From Paludisphaera soli (GTDB lineage: Bacteria > Planctomycetota > Planctomycetia > Isosphaerales > Isosphaeraceae): a stretch of 64,000 bases of DNA. The translations under genes were made by a program, and so were the position numbers. Shown here piece by piece: positions 52,800 through 61,601 of this stretch. The stretch spans positions 1 through 64,000 of the forward strand of contig NZ_JAALJI010000022.1 of assembly GCF_011064595.1 (NCBI RefSeq), in the 5' to 3' direction. Within the stretch, counting starts at the first letter, position 1. Each line of letters starts with the position of its first letter. A model generated the notes under the pieces. It did not search any database, was not told where the DNA came from, and saw only the letters and a list, made by a program, of their open reading frames with translations.

Positions 52800-53540
52800 T
52801 CAGTCGATCAGGTCGACGTGGGCGCGGTAGCCGGAAGGCATGGGGAGGGCGTCGAGCGCCCGCCGGGCGCCCCAGCGGTGCCAGAATCGCGAAGGCCTCG
52901 CCCGGATGGAGACGCTCCGGCCCGACACGCGGACCTGCACGTCCTTCACGCGGTCGCCCAGGGCTTCCTGCACCTGCTTCTCGACCCGGCGCTTCACGGC
53001 CGCCTCGACGGCCGGATCCCCCTTCGACTCGATGGAGAGGGCGTCGCGCCCGCCCTGGGCGTTCCCCGCCCCGCCGAGGAGTCGACCGAGGCCGGTGCCG
53101 GGCTTTCGCGAGGCCGACGAGGCGTCCGGCCTGGTCGTCCCGCGCACCTCGTCCTCGCGTCGCGACGGGGCGCCCGCGCGGCCTGGCTCGGCCGGCTCGT
53201 CGGGGATGGACTCCAGACGCAGCGGGATGCCCGGGCCGGGGTCGGGTCCGTCGAGCGCCGGGGGGGTCGCGGGGGCGGTGGTCGCCGCCGCCGCGTCGGC
53301 CGCCGGCTTGCGGGCGGTCCGCGACGGGTCCGGGGCCGTCACGCCCGGGATGACGAGGAGCGGACGGGACCGAGGCGGCTCGGCGTCGCGCCCCGGGGGG
53401 GCCTCGGCCGGCGGGGGGATCGGCGGCGCATCGGCCGAGGCCTGCGCTGGGGCCTCCAGCGCGGGGGGTTCCTGGGCTTCGCCGGGGCCGACCCCCAGCG
53501 TGAGCAGGCTCAACGTCCCGAGCACGATGCGTCGCGCCAT
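52800..53540 (-). CDS. secreted Pro/Ala-rich protein with C-terminal BON-like region
   Basis: A 246-residue product with a signal peptide (about 1-22, ending VGPGEAQEP) and a long Pro/Ala-rich low-complexity middle (about 25-130). The C-terminal 75 residues (EAAVKRRVEKQVQEALGDRV, then VQVRVSGRSVSIRAR) have the alternating pattern of a BON domain. ATG 53540 was chosen since it starts the signal peptide. Function is unknown. It converges with the Gly-rich protein gene at the shared terminator. Confidence 0.65.
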   Translation of the reverse strand: MARRIVLGTLSLLTLGVGPGEAQEPPALEAPAQASADAPPIPPPAEAPPGRDAEPPRSRPLLVIPGVTAPDPSRTARKPAADAAAATTAPATPPALDGPDPGPGIPLRLESIPDEPAEPGRAGAPSRREDEVRGTTRPDASSASRKPGTGLGRLLGGAGNAQGGRDALSIESKGDPAVEAAVKRRVEKQVQEALGDRVKDVQVRVSGRSVSIRARPSRFWHRWGARRALDALPMPSGYRAHVDLID

Positions 53541-53706
53541 GCTTGTCCCGCCTTCGTGAACGAGCCGGACGGAGGAAGGGCTGTCGATCCTCCCTGTCAT
53601 CGGCCGCGGCCGGCGTCCTCCATGCGGGATTCCCGACGACCGAGAATCCGGTATTCTGGGTCCTGCGCATCCAGACGGTCGCACCGCCCGCCCGAGAGGT
53701 CCCCGC

Positions 53707-54219
53707 ATGGCCACGGCTCAGGAAATCATCGACGCCCTCGCGCTCCAGCCCCACCCGATCGAGGGGGGCTTCTTCCGCGAAACCTACCGCTCCGCCGGCG
53801 CCGTGCCCGACGCCCACCTGCCGACGGGCTATCGCGGCAAGGGAAAGCGGGCGTTGGGGACCTCGATCTATTACCTGCTCACCGCCGAGACGTTCTCGGA
53901 GATGCACCGTCTGCCCACCGAGGAGGTCTTCCACGTCTACCTGGGCGGCCCCGCGCGGATGCTCCAGATCGACCCCGACGGCGCGCACCGCGAGATCATC
54001 CTGGGGTCGGACGTGCTCGCCGGCCAGAATCCGCAGGTCGTCGTCCCCCCCGACGTCTGGCAGGGGACGCACCTGGAGCCGGGCGTCGACTTCATCCTGC
54101 TGGGCGCGACGATGGCCCCCGGCTTCGATTACGCCGACTACGAGCAGGGCAAGGAGGCCGACCTCGTCGCCCGTTTCCCCTCGGCCGCCGCGATGATCCG
54201 GAGGCTGACGCGGGTGTGA
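53707..54219 (+). CDS. Cupin_5 (DUF985) family protein
   Basis: Cupin of 170 residues. HPIEGGFFRETYRS at the N-terminus is the family hallmark; TSIYYLLTAETFSEMHRLPT and EEVFHVYLGGPARMLQI give the metal-site cupin strands, and GFDYADYEQGK near the end is also conserved. No signal peptide, so cytoplasmic. It stands alone and divergent from the Pro-rich protein gene. The substrate is unknown. Confidence 0.9.
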   Translation: MATAQEIIDALALQPHPIEGGFFRETYRSAGAVPDAHLPTGYRGKGKRALGTSIYYLLTAETFSEMHRLPTEEVFHVYLGGPARMLQIDPDGAHREIILGSDVLAGQNPQVVVPPDVWQGTHLEPGVDFILLGATMAPGFDYADYEQGKEADLVARFPSAAAMIRRLTRV

Positions 54220-54360
54220 GCCGGCGACCCGGCCGGGCGCGAGGCCCGGGGTGCCGCGATCGTTGCTTCGAGGCCGAACTTCGTCGAACGACCTCTTCCG
54301 GGCCAACGGGCGGGCCTCCCGAGTTCGAGACGGGTCGACATGCCGGGATCCGCCTGCCGC

Positions 54361-54762
54361 TTACGGCGAATTCGACGAGACGATGAGGATCGAATTCGGC
54401 CTTTCACCCCGCTCCAAACGATACGTCCGCTCCCGAGGGTCGGCAGGCGGCGACCTGGCGACCGATCGTACAAGGGTAACGCCCTGCGTGCATCGGTCAA
54501 ACCAGACGACGTCGCCCTGCCGCACCGTGTCGACGAATCGAATGACGCCGACGATTTCCAGGTCGTCAGGGTAGGAGACTTCCCAGTCTTGCAGCCAAGC
54601 CGGCGGCTCCCAGGTGTATTGGTTTTCCTGGCCCGTCGCCGTCGTGTCGATGACGGTGGGGCCGTCGGTCCAATCGGCTGCGTGGTGCTCGAAACTCTTC
54701 AAGGACGGCCGCGACGCAGGCGGAGTCCCCAGCCCGAGCAGACCTCGGAGAAGCTTGAACAT
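54361..54762 (-). CDS. hypothetical protein, 133 residues
   Basis: Not recognised. ATG 54762 has an excellent ribosome site (GGGAGGA) and begins MFKLLRGLLGLGTPPASRPS. The middle reads WEPPAWLQDWEVSYPDDLEI and VRQGDVVWFDRCTQGVTLVR, which looks like a compact alpha/beta fold. Base composition agrees with its neighbours. No signal peptide or membrane helix. It may be a single-gene unit. Confidence 0.6.
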   Translation of the reverse strand: MFKLLRGLLGLGTPPASRPSLKSFEHHAADWTDGPTVIDTTATGQENQYTWEPPAWLQDWEVSYPDDLEIVGVIRFVDTVRQGDVVWFDRCTQGVTLVRSVARSPPADPRERTYRLERGERPNSILIVSSNSP

Positions 54763-55138
54763 CTGCGTCCTCCCGGGAGATGGCGACTCGCGCGTCGGTC
54801 GCAGCCGCGAGATCAAAAAACTCCTTCCTCCGCACCGTTTCACGAGAGGGGCTCGTGGTCATGGCGCCCAGGTTCGAGAGGCCGCCGGAAGCGACGCTTC
54901 GCCCGACAGGCTGTTGGAAAAATCGCCTTCGAGTCGGCATCCTCGGCGACCGACGGGCCGTGAGATGGATTCCTGCCAGCTTGGAGAACGTCTCGCTTCC
55001 GGCCTCGGTCGCCTCATGGCCCCTGTTCAGGCGACGCCGGCAGCCCAGATCGCCCTCCGACTCGGGGTGGTCCTGGACCGAGCGCGGCGGACCGTCGCCA
55101 GTTGGATCCGGGCCCCAGGGCTGTGCGGCCGGCAGCAG
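54763..55138. other. 376-base gap with mobile-element traces
   Basis: No intact gene. It contains GGCTGTTGGAAAAATC near 54910-54925, a string seen at insertion-sequence ends, and the transposase remnant described at 54965-55123. No target-site duplication was identified. Confidence 0.4.
54965..55123 (+). pseudogene. transposase N-terminal remnant (IS701/IS4-like)
   Basis: In one open frame, VQATPAAQIALRLGVVLDRA followed by RRTVASWIRAPGL resembles the start of planctomycete DDE transposases, where a pattern LGAVLARGRRTVTSWIRAAGL is common. Similarity is lost after about 53 codons and the frame then runs antisense into the sulfatase gene. A weak but plausible call. Confidence 0.45.
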
Positions 55139-56749
55139 TCATTCGACTTCGGGGAGCAGCGGGCCGGTGGCGCCCTGGCGGTGGTATTCGTCGTCCTGGC
55201 GCTTCCAGAGTTCGGCCATCTCCGCGACCTTGTCGGGGTGCTCGGCGGCCAGGTCGTGGGCCTCGGCGCGGTCCTTCGCCAGGTCGTAGAGCTGCCAGGG
55301 GGCGTCGACCGGTTTGGCGGGGGCGACGATCTTCCAGTCGCCGACGCGCAGGCCGCGATTCCCCTCGTGGTGGAAGTAGAGGAACTGGCGGCCGAGGTCC
55401 GCATCCTTCGCGAAGGCCGGGGCGAGGCTTCGTCCGGGGGACGTCGGGCGGTCCGCGCCGTCCCAGGCGGCCGGAGCCTTCAGCCCGGCCAGCTCCAGCA
55501 GCGTGGGGGCGACGTCGATCAGGTGGCCGGGGGTGCGGCGAATCTCGCCTCGGGCCGCGATGCCGGCGGGCCAGTGGGCGATCAGGGGGGTGGAGACGCC
55601 CCCCTCGTAGTTCCAGTACTTGTGCAGCCGGTGCGGGGTGTTGGCGGCCGTCGACCAGCCCGGGCCGATCCCCAGGTACGTCTTCGCCGACCCGAGCGGG
55701 GCGGCGGGGTCGTGGCCGGCGGATCGGATGATCTGCTCGGCGCTCGCGCCGTTGTCGGAGGCGAAGAGGATCAGGGTGTCGTCCATCGCGCCGAGGGCGG
55801 TCAGGCGTTCGAGGATGCGGCCGATCTCGCGGTCCATCCGGTCGACCATCGCCGCGTGGATCGCCATCTTGTCGGCCTGGAAGGCCTTCTGCACGTCCGT
55901 CAGCGAGTCCCAGGCGACGGCCCGGCCGACCTCGCCGGGGCCGATCCGGCGCTGCAGCTCCTCCTCGGGGAGGTTCCAGGGGGGGGCGGTCTCCGGGTCG
56001 CGGGGCGAGAGCGGGCCGTCGACGATCCCCAGCTCGCGCTGGCGGTTCCAGCGGCGATCGCGGATCGCGTCCCAGCCGTCGGTGTAGCGGCCCTTGTAGC
56101 GTTCGATGTCCTCGGGGAGGGCCTGGAGCGGGAAGTGGGGGGCGGTGAAGGCGACGTAGAGGAAGAAGGGCTCGCCGGGGTGCTCGCGATGATGGCCGTC
56201 CAGCCAGTCGACCGCGTGCGAGGCGATGGCGACCGTCGAGTAGTAGCCGTCGCCGGGCTGCGGCTTCGGCAGGGGCTGGTCGTCCAGGCGGTGGACCGAG
56301 GGGGCGAAGTAGTCGCCCATGTCGTCGACCCAGTACGAGCGGTCGAAGCCGCCTTCCAGCACCGGGCCGTCGACGTGCCACTTGCCCGAGTGATAGGAGC
56401 GATAGCCGGCCGGCCCGAGCAGGTCGGGGAGCAGCGCGGCCCAGACGGGCCGGCGGCGGGCCGGGTCGCGATTGACCTGCTGCGGGTAGTACCCCGTCAG
56501 CAGGGCCGCGCGCGAGGGCCAGCAGCGGGCCGTGTTGTAGAACTGGGTGAAGCGGACCCCGCCGGCCGCGAGCCGGTCCAGGTTCGGCGTGGCGATCTCC
56601 CCGCCGTAGCAGCCGAGGTCCGAGAAGCCGAGGTCGTCGGCCAGGATCATCACCACGTTCGGCGGGCCGGCCGCCGTCGCGAGCGGGGCCGGGCACAGGG
56701 CGGCGAGGAACGCGAGGGCCGCGAGGCGGAGAGGTCGGCGTGTCGTCAT
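55139..56749 (-). CDS. arylsulfatase-type sulfatase, exported
   Basis: Formylglycine-dependent sulfatase of 536 residues. A signal peptide (about 1-27, ending PLATAAGPP) is followed by NVVMILADDLGFSDLGCYGG with the metal-binding Asp-Asp (38-39), and the active motif CWPSRAALLTG with Cys76, which fits CxPSR. SDNGASAEQI and KWHVDG are further active-site segments. ATG 56749 starts the signal peptide. Planctomycetota use many sulfatases on sulfated polysaccharides. It requires a formylglycine-generating enzyme, which is not in the window. Confidence 0.93.
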   Translation of the reverse strand: MTTRRPLRLAALAFLAALCPAPLATAAGPPNVVMILADDLGFSDLGCYGGEIATPNLDRLAAGGVRFTQFYNTARCWPSRAALLTGYYPQQVNRDPARRRPVWAALLPDLLGPAGYRSYHSGKWHVDGPVLEGGFDRSYWVDDMGDYFAPSVHRLDDQPLPKPQPGDGYYSTVAIASHAVDWLDGHHREHPGEPFFLYVAFTAPHFPLQALPEDIERYKGRYTDGWDAIRDRRWNRQRELGIVDGPLSPRDPETAPPWNLPEEELQRRIGPGEVGRAVAWDSLTDVQKAFQADKMAIHAAMVDRMDREIGRILERLTALGAMDDTLILFASDNGASAEQIIRSAGHDPAAPLGSAKTYLGIGPGWSTAANTPHRLHKYWNYEGGVSTPLIAHWPAGIAARGEIRRTPGHLIDVAPTLLELAGLKAPAAWDGADRPTSPGRSLAPAFAKDADLGRQFLYFHHEGNRGLRVGDWKIVAPAKPVDAPWQLYDLAKDRAEAHDLAAEHPDKVAEMAELWKRQDDEYHRQGATGPLLPEVE

Positions 56750-56831
56750 GGCGTCGGGCTCGTCGGGGCTGCGGGTCGTCCGGGACGGCGCGAAGCTCGC
56801 GCGCCGTCCCGGCGATGCTAGCACAGTCCCG

Positions 56832-57851
56832 TCAGGAATTCCCGGAGGCCGTCCTCGGCGACGACGCCGGCGCGAAGGCGAGTTCGAGCTGGCGCCAGCC
56901 CCGGGGCGGTTCGGCGGCGTCGATGCGGCCGGGGACCTCGGCCCGGCTCCGGCCCCCGAACCATCGCGAAGGCCTGAAGAACGAGCCCAGCGAGGCCAGC
57001 TCGTCGGGATCCAGGAAGAGCAGGTAGAACGCGGTCATCTGCTCGCCGAAGAGGGGGACGTTGACCATCGGCCAGATCCCGGCGTGCAGCCCCACGCCCA
57101 GCAGCGCGACCCAGCGCCGGGTCGGCCGGAACCAGAGCAAGAACGCCAGCGAGAACTCGCCGACCAGGGCGGAGAACGTCATGACGTTCACGACGATCGG
57201 GTAGCCCCCCAGCCATTCCAGGTTAAACTGGCCGACCTCGTGGTTGAACAGGACGTAATGGACGGCCGTCCCGCCCAGCCAGGCCCGGCCGTTGCACTTC
57301 CAGAAGGCCGTGACGAAGTAGATCAGGCAGAGCTGGAGCTGCATCAGCCGCTGCGCCCAGGGGACGATCAAGGGCTCGGCGGCCGAGCCCCGACGCCGGG
57401 CCGCGCGGCGGGCGTCGAGCGAGCAGGCCGCGCCGCAGGGGGCGAGCATCATGTAGAAGGCGGTGATCATCATCACCTGGTCGGGCCCGCAGTTCGACAG
57501 CAGGTTGCGGTTGTAGAAGGTCATCACGCCCAGGTACAGCAGGACGCTCGCGACCTTCGTGTGCCAGCCCAGGGTGAACGCCACGGCGGTCGCGGCCGTC
57601 AGCCCCAGGGCGATCCGCACCGAGGCCGGGTCCTGGAAGTACGACAGGGGAGTCGGCCGGAGCGGGCCGGCGGTCAGGGCGGCCTCGTCGCCGCGGAGCA
57701 GGCCGGCGTCGCTGTACCAGAAATCCAGCTCCACCGAGATCAGCCCCAGGTGGGCCAGCACGAACAGGCCGAAGAGGATCCGGTGGACGCCCAGCGGCCT
57801 GGCCGAGATCGGGGCGAACCAGAAGCGGTTCCAGGCGCGTAGGGGGTTCAT
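56832..57851 (-). CDS. HTTM-domain membrane protein
   Basis: Horizontally transferred transmembrane (HTTM) domain protein, 339 residues, related to vitamin K-dependent gamma-carboxylase. Many hydrophobic helices; signature pieces include ISARPLGVHRILFGLFVLAH, LSNCGPDQVMMITAFYMMLA and LQLCLIYFVTAFWKCNGRAW. It is translated in overlap with the upstream partner (ATGA). HTTM proteins in bacteria have no firm function. Neighbouring sulfatases suggest an envelope role. Confidence 0.87.
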   Translation of the reverse strand: MNPLRAWNRFWFAPISARPLGVHRILFGLFVLAHLGLISVELDFWYSDAGLLRGDEAALTAGPLRPTPLSYFQDPASVRIALGLTAATAVAFTLGWHTKVASVLLYLGVMTFYNRNLLSNCGPDQVMMITAFYMMLAPCGAACSLDARRAARRRGSAAEPLIVPWAQRLMQLQLCLIYFVTAFWKCNGRAWLGGTAVHYVLFNHEVGQFNLEWLGGYPIVVNVMTFSALVGEFSLAFLLWFRPTRRWVALLGVGLHAGIWPMVNVPLFGEQMTAFYLLFLDPDELASLGSFFRPSRWFGGRSRAEVPGRIDAAEPPRGWRQLELAFAPASSPRTASGNS

Positions 57852-58393
57852 CGGCGATGGACCTCGTCCCAGGAGTCGAATTGGAAGGCGGCCAGGTTGT
57901 GGATCGTCTTGGGGGCCATCGGGTCGGCCTGCGACGTGCCGGGCGGCGGGGTCTCGGCGACCTGATAGTACAGCCGGACGTAGACCGGGAAGGCGTCGGG
58001 CGCGATCCCGAGCGAGCGGACGGCGTGCCGCGCCGCCATCTCGCGCTGGGGGATGTACTCGTCGGACAGCAGGTTGGCCGACAGCTTCGGGTGGCGGAAC
58101 CTCGGCAGCTTCCGCCACCAGGGCAGGTCGGCGACCTTGGCGAACTCGTGGAGGCGCCCGAGCCCCCGCGCGTCGCTCACCTCGGCCTCCAGCGTGTAGG
58201 TGCTCTGCACCGGGTCGGGCGCGAACATCGACCACCCCTGCCAGAGGCCCATCGGCAGCATGTAATTCCGGAACCAGGGCACCAGGGCCCGGTGGATCGG
58301 CGAATCGGGCATCACCCAGACGAGCGTCCCCGCCATGTGGAACAGCACGAACGCCGAGATCGCCAGCTTCCTGGCAGTCCATCGCCCAGCCAA
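57848..58393 (-). CDS. HTTM-associated membrane protein (DUF5819-like)
   Basis: A 181-residue protein with one N-terminal membrane helix (LAISAFVLFHMAGTLVWVM) and the typical motif LPMGLWQGWSMFAPDPVQST near 45-65. Proteins of this kind are usually encoded right beside HTTM proteins, and here the genes overlap by four bases. The rest (about 70-181) is soluble and should lie outside the cytoplasm. Its role is unknown; a complex with the HTTM protein is likely. Confidence 0.8.
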   Translation of the reverse strand: MAGRWTARKLAISAFVLFHMAGTLVWVMPDSPIHRALVPWFRNYMLPMGLWQGWSMFAPDPVQSTYTLEAEVSDARGLGRLHEFAKVADLPWWRKLPRFRHPKLSANLLSDEYIPQREMAARHAVRSLGIAPDAFPVYVRLYYQVAETPPPGTSQADPMAPKTIHNLAAFQFDSWDEVHRR

Positions 58394-58489
58394 GGCCGCC
58401 TCCTTTCGATCCGCCGTCCCGGGGGGATCCTCAAGATCCGACGCGCGGGAATCTAGCGCAAAAGCCGTGCCCCGTCAATCGCGGGTCGG

Positions 58490-60358
58490 TCACTCGCCGC
58501 GATCGGTCGCCAGCTCCTTCAGCCGCCCGCGCATCCGCTCCAGGAGCGTCGCCGACTCGGCCTCGGGGGCCAGGTCGCGGAGCTGTCGGGGATCGGCGAG
58601 GACGTCGTAAAGCTCCTCGCGGCCGTCGGCGTTGCGGATGTACGCATGGCCGTCGGCCACGACGCCCGACATCGGCCCGCGCCAGGCCGGCGGCCGGGCG
58701 GGGTTGGAGGACGACCCGTCCTTGATCCGGACCTCGGTGAGCACGGGGGCCTCGGCCGAGGGCCGGCCGGCGAGCGAGACGCCCGGGAACGCGGAACCCT
58801 CGCCCCCCAGCACGTCGAGGACCGTGGCCGGTACGTCGCGCAGGCTCACGGGCTCGGCGACCGCCTCGCCGCCCCGCGCGCCGCCGGGGAGGAAGACCAG
58901 CAGCGGCACCCGCGTCTCCTGGTCGTACAGGCTGCGGCCGTGGCCGATCAGGTCGTGCTCGCCCAACTCCTCGCCGTGGTCCGAGGTCAGCACGACGAGC
59001 GTGTCGTCGAGCACGCCCCGGCGCTCCAGGTCGTCGAACAGCCGGCCGATCTGCGCGTCGAGGTACGCCAGGCAGTCGTCGTACGAGTCGCGGGCCAGGG
59101 CGAGCTGCTCGTCGGTCACCCCGGCGCGGGAGCGGACGTCCCACTCGCGGATGAGGGCCTCCTCCTCGGGCGTGGCGGGAGGGCGGCCGAAGGGGCGGTC
59201 GGCACCCTCGGGGGGGACGAACGGGCCGTGGGCGTCGAAGTAGTTGAGGAAGGCGAAGAACGGCCGGTCGTCCTCCTTGCGGTCGAGCCACGACAGGAAT
59301 GCGGCGTTGATCCGGCTCGCGTCTTTCCGTCGGCGCTCGACGCCGCCGAAGGGGTCCGACAGGGCCCGCACCGCCAGCCGGCCCAGCGAGGAGCAGCGCA
59401 GGGCCTCCTCCAGCGAGACGGCCGTCTGCTCCTCGTAGAAGTCGTCGTAGTGTTCGAACCCGCGCCCCAGGCCGAACCAGGCGTTGCAGAAGAACGTGTT
59501 GGCGATGAAGCCGGCCGTCGCGTAGCCGCGAGCGGAAAGCGCCTCGGCGAGCGTGGGATGGGTCCGATCCAGCCGCGTGTGCTCGCCGCCCACGCCCAGC
59601 TCGTGGGGCCAGCGGCCGGTGAACAGGCTGGCGTGCGAGGGGAGCGTCCAGGGGGCCGTCGACCGAGCCTGGTCGAACCGGATCGCGCGAGCGGCCAGGC
59701 GGTTCAGGTTGGGCGTGGTCGGGCGGTCGTAGCCGTACAGGCTCAGGCTCTCGGCCCGCACCGTGTCGAGCACCAGCAGGAGGACGTTGGGCGAGCCCTC
59801 CACGCCCGAGGTGCCGGCCGTCGTCGACCCGGGCCGACGGTCCACCAGCGTGCCCTGGATCCGATCCCAGCCCAGGAGGCCGACCGCCACGGCGCCCACC
59901 GCCAGGGGGGCGACGACGAGCAGGCGCTGGACCCGGACCGGGTGGGCCGAGCCGTGCCGGGCCGTGATCGCGCCGACGCCCGCCGCCAACGCCACGGCGG
60001 CGAACGCATAGAGCCCCGGCACCGTCAGCAGCAGGGCCAGCCCGCAGAGGAAGCCCATCGCCCAGAGCGAGAATCGCCCCGCCCAGGCCGGCCGCAGCCA
60101 GGCGACCAGCCCCAGAGCCAGGCCCGTAGCGGCGAAGATCGCCAGGTTCGACGCCGGGATCATCCAGAAGAAGTGCCGGCTCATCTGGAACGTCCCGAGC
60201 GACACCCCGCCCGAGACCGCGTTCCGCACCAGCCACTGCGTCAGCTCCAGCGCCCCCGTCAGCAGCCCGAACAGGACCGCCAGCCGCGCCGCCCCCAGCG
60301 GCGTGACCGCCCGCCCGGCCGCCGGGGCCGCATCATTCTTCGATTCGACGTCGTCCAT
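58490..60358 (-). CDS. sulfatase-fold membrane protein with Thr at the formylglycine position
   Basis: A 622-residue protein with about five N-terminal membrane helices (25-165) followed by an alkaline-phosphatase/sulfatase fold: NVLLLVLDTVRAESLSLYGY (191-210), LTSDHGEELGEHDLIGHG and FLNYFDAHGPF. At the active site it reads APWTLPSHASLFTG, i.e. Thr238-Leu-Pro-Ser-His242 where sulfatases have Cys/Ser-x-Pro-Ser-Arg. A Thr nucleophile is used by LtaS- and EptA-type phosphotransferases, so this may be a phosphotransferase or hydrolase rather than a sulfatase. It is 96 bases upstream of the HTTM partner gene. Confidence 0.85.
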   Translation of the reverse strand: MDDVESKNDAAPAAGRAVTPLGAARLAVLFGLLTGALELTQWLVRNAVSGGVSLGTFQMSRHFFWMIPASNLAIFAATGLALGLVAWLRPAWAGRFSLWAMGFLCGLALLLTVPGLYAFAAVALAAGVGAITARHGSAHPVRVQRLLVVAPLAVGAVAVGLLGWDRIQGTLVDRRPGSTTAGTSGVEGSPNVLLLVLDTVRAESLSLYGYDRPTTPNLNRLAARAIRFDQARSTAPWTLPSHASLFTGRWPHELGVGGEHTRLDRTHPTLAEALSARGYATAGFIANTFFCNAWFGLGRGFEHYDDFYEEQTAVSLEEALRCSSLGRLAVRALSDPFGGVERRRKDASRINAAFLSWLDRKEDDRPFFAFLNYFDAHGPFVPPEGADRPFGRPPATPEEEALIREWDVRSRAGVTDEQLALARDSYDDCLAYLDAQIGRLFDDLERRGVLDDTLVVLTSDHGEELGEHDLIGHGRSLYDQETRVPLLVFLPGGARGGEAVAEPVSLRDVPATVLDVLGGEGSAFPGVSLAGRPSAEAPVLTEVRIKDGSSSNPARPPAWRGPMSGVVADGHAYIRNADGREELYDVLADPRQLRDLAPEAESATLLERMRGRLKELATDRGE

Positions 60359-60517
60359 GACTCCCCCTCGTCCCGTCCTGGGAACGGCCCACCAATACCC
60401 CGGATCGCCGATCCGGGCAATCGCGATCCGCGACGACGACCGGGCCTATCCCTTGCGAACCAAGCCGGCGACGCCGGTGTCGGGTCGTCGTTCCGGCCAT
60501 AGGAGTGGAGGTCGATC

Positions 60518-61576
60518 ATGCGGAAGCTCGCCAGCATCCAGGTCGTCAACGCGGTCGAGCCGATCCCGGGAGCGGACGCCCTGGATAGGATCCGGGTCCT
60601 CGGGTGGTGGGTGGTCGCGAAGAAAGGGGAGCATGCGGCGGGAGATCGTCTCGTCTACTGCGAGATCGACTCGTTGCTGCCCGAGCGCGCCGAGTTCGAG
60701 TTCCTGCGCGCCGGCAGCTTCAAGCCGGCCCAGTTCGACGAGGCCGGGACCGAGATCCTGCCGCCCGGTTTTCGCATCCGGACGGTGAAGCTGCGCGGCC
60801 AGGTCTCGCAAGGGATCTGCTTCCCTCTCGCCATCCTCCCTGCCGACGCACCGACCGACGAAGGGTCCGACGTGACGGCGTCGCTGGGCGTCCGGAAGTG
60901 GGAGCCGCCGATCCCTGTCGGCATGGGAGGGACGGTCAAGGGGCCTTTCCCGGCGTTCCTGCCTCGGACCGACGAGACCCGCGTCCAACTCCTGGAGAGC
61001 GTCCTGGAGCGACACCGGGGCAAGACCCTCTACGTCACCGAGAAGCTCGACGGCACGTCGTTCACCGCGTTACTCCGCGAGGACGAGTTCGGCATCTGCA
61101 GTCGGAACCTCTGGATGGACGAGACCAGCCGCACGAACCTCCTCGCCCGCCTCGCCCAGGCGACGCGCCTGGAGGAGAAGCTTCGGTCGGCCCGCGACCG
61201 ACTCGGCTTCGACGTCGCCGTACAAGCGGAGGTGATCGGGCCGGGCGTCCAGAAGAACAAGTACGCGCTGCCGACCCTGGCGATGCGCGTGTTCAACGTG
61301 CTGAACGTCGATTCCGGCCGACTCCTCGACCACCCCCAGGCGCTCGCCTTGCTGGAGGAGGCCGGCCTTGAGCCCGTCCCGCAGCTCGGGACGCTCGTCC
61401 TGGATCACACGATCGACGAACTGGTCGCCTTCTCGGAAGGAGCCAGCGTCTTGAATCCCAGGATCCAACGCGAGGGGGTCGTCTTCCGACCTCTCGTCGA
61501 AGAGCAGGACGAGGAACTGGGCCGGTTGAGCTTTAAGGCCATCAACCCGAAGTTCCTGCTCAAGTACGACGAGTGA
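60518..61576 (+). CDS. Rnl5-type (DraRnl-like) ATP-dependent RNA ligase
   Basis: RNA nick-sealing ligase of 352 residues. The nucleotidyltransferase motif I is EKLDGTS with Lys176 as AMP acceptor, motif IV is REGVVFRP (318-325) and motif V SFKAINPKFLLKYDE (338-352). The N-terminal 140 residues include WWVVAKKGEHAAGDRLVYCEI and VKLRGQVSQGICFPL, the OB-fold module known in Deinococcus DraRnl (about 340 residues, Rnl5). Such ligases join 3'-OH to 5'-phosphate at nicks in duplexes with RNA. No RNA-repair partner is adjacent. Confidence 0.9.
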   Translation: MRKLASIQVVNAVEPIPGADALDRIRVLGWWVVAKKGEHAAGDRLVYCEIDSLLPERAEFEFLRAGSFKPAQFDEAGTEILPPGFRIRTVKLRGQVSQGICFPLAILPADAPTDEGSDVTASLGVRKWEPPIPVGMGGTVKGPFPAFLPRTDETRVQLLESVLERHRGKTLYVTEKLDGTSFTALLREDEFGICSRNLWMDETSRTNLLARLAQATRLEEKLRSARDRLGFDVAVQAEVIGPGVQKNKYALPTLAMRVFNVLNVDSGRLLDHPQALALLEEAGLEPVPQLGTLVLDHTIDELVAFSEGASVLNPRIQREGVVFRPLVEEQDEELGRLSFKAINPKFLLKYDE

Positions 61577-61601
61577 GGGGAGCGAAGAAGCCGGCCGGAC
61601 C

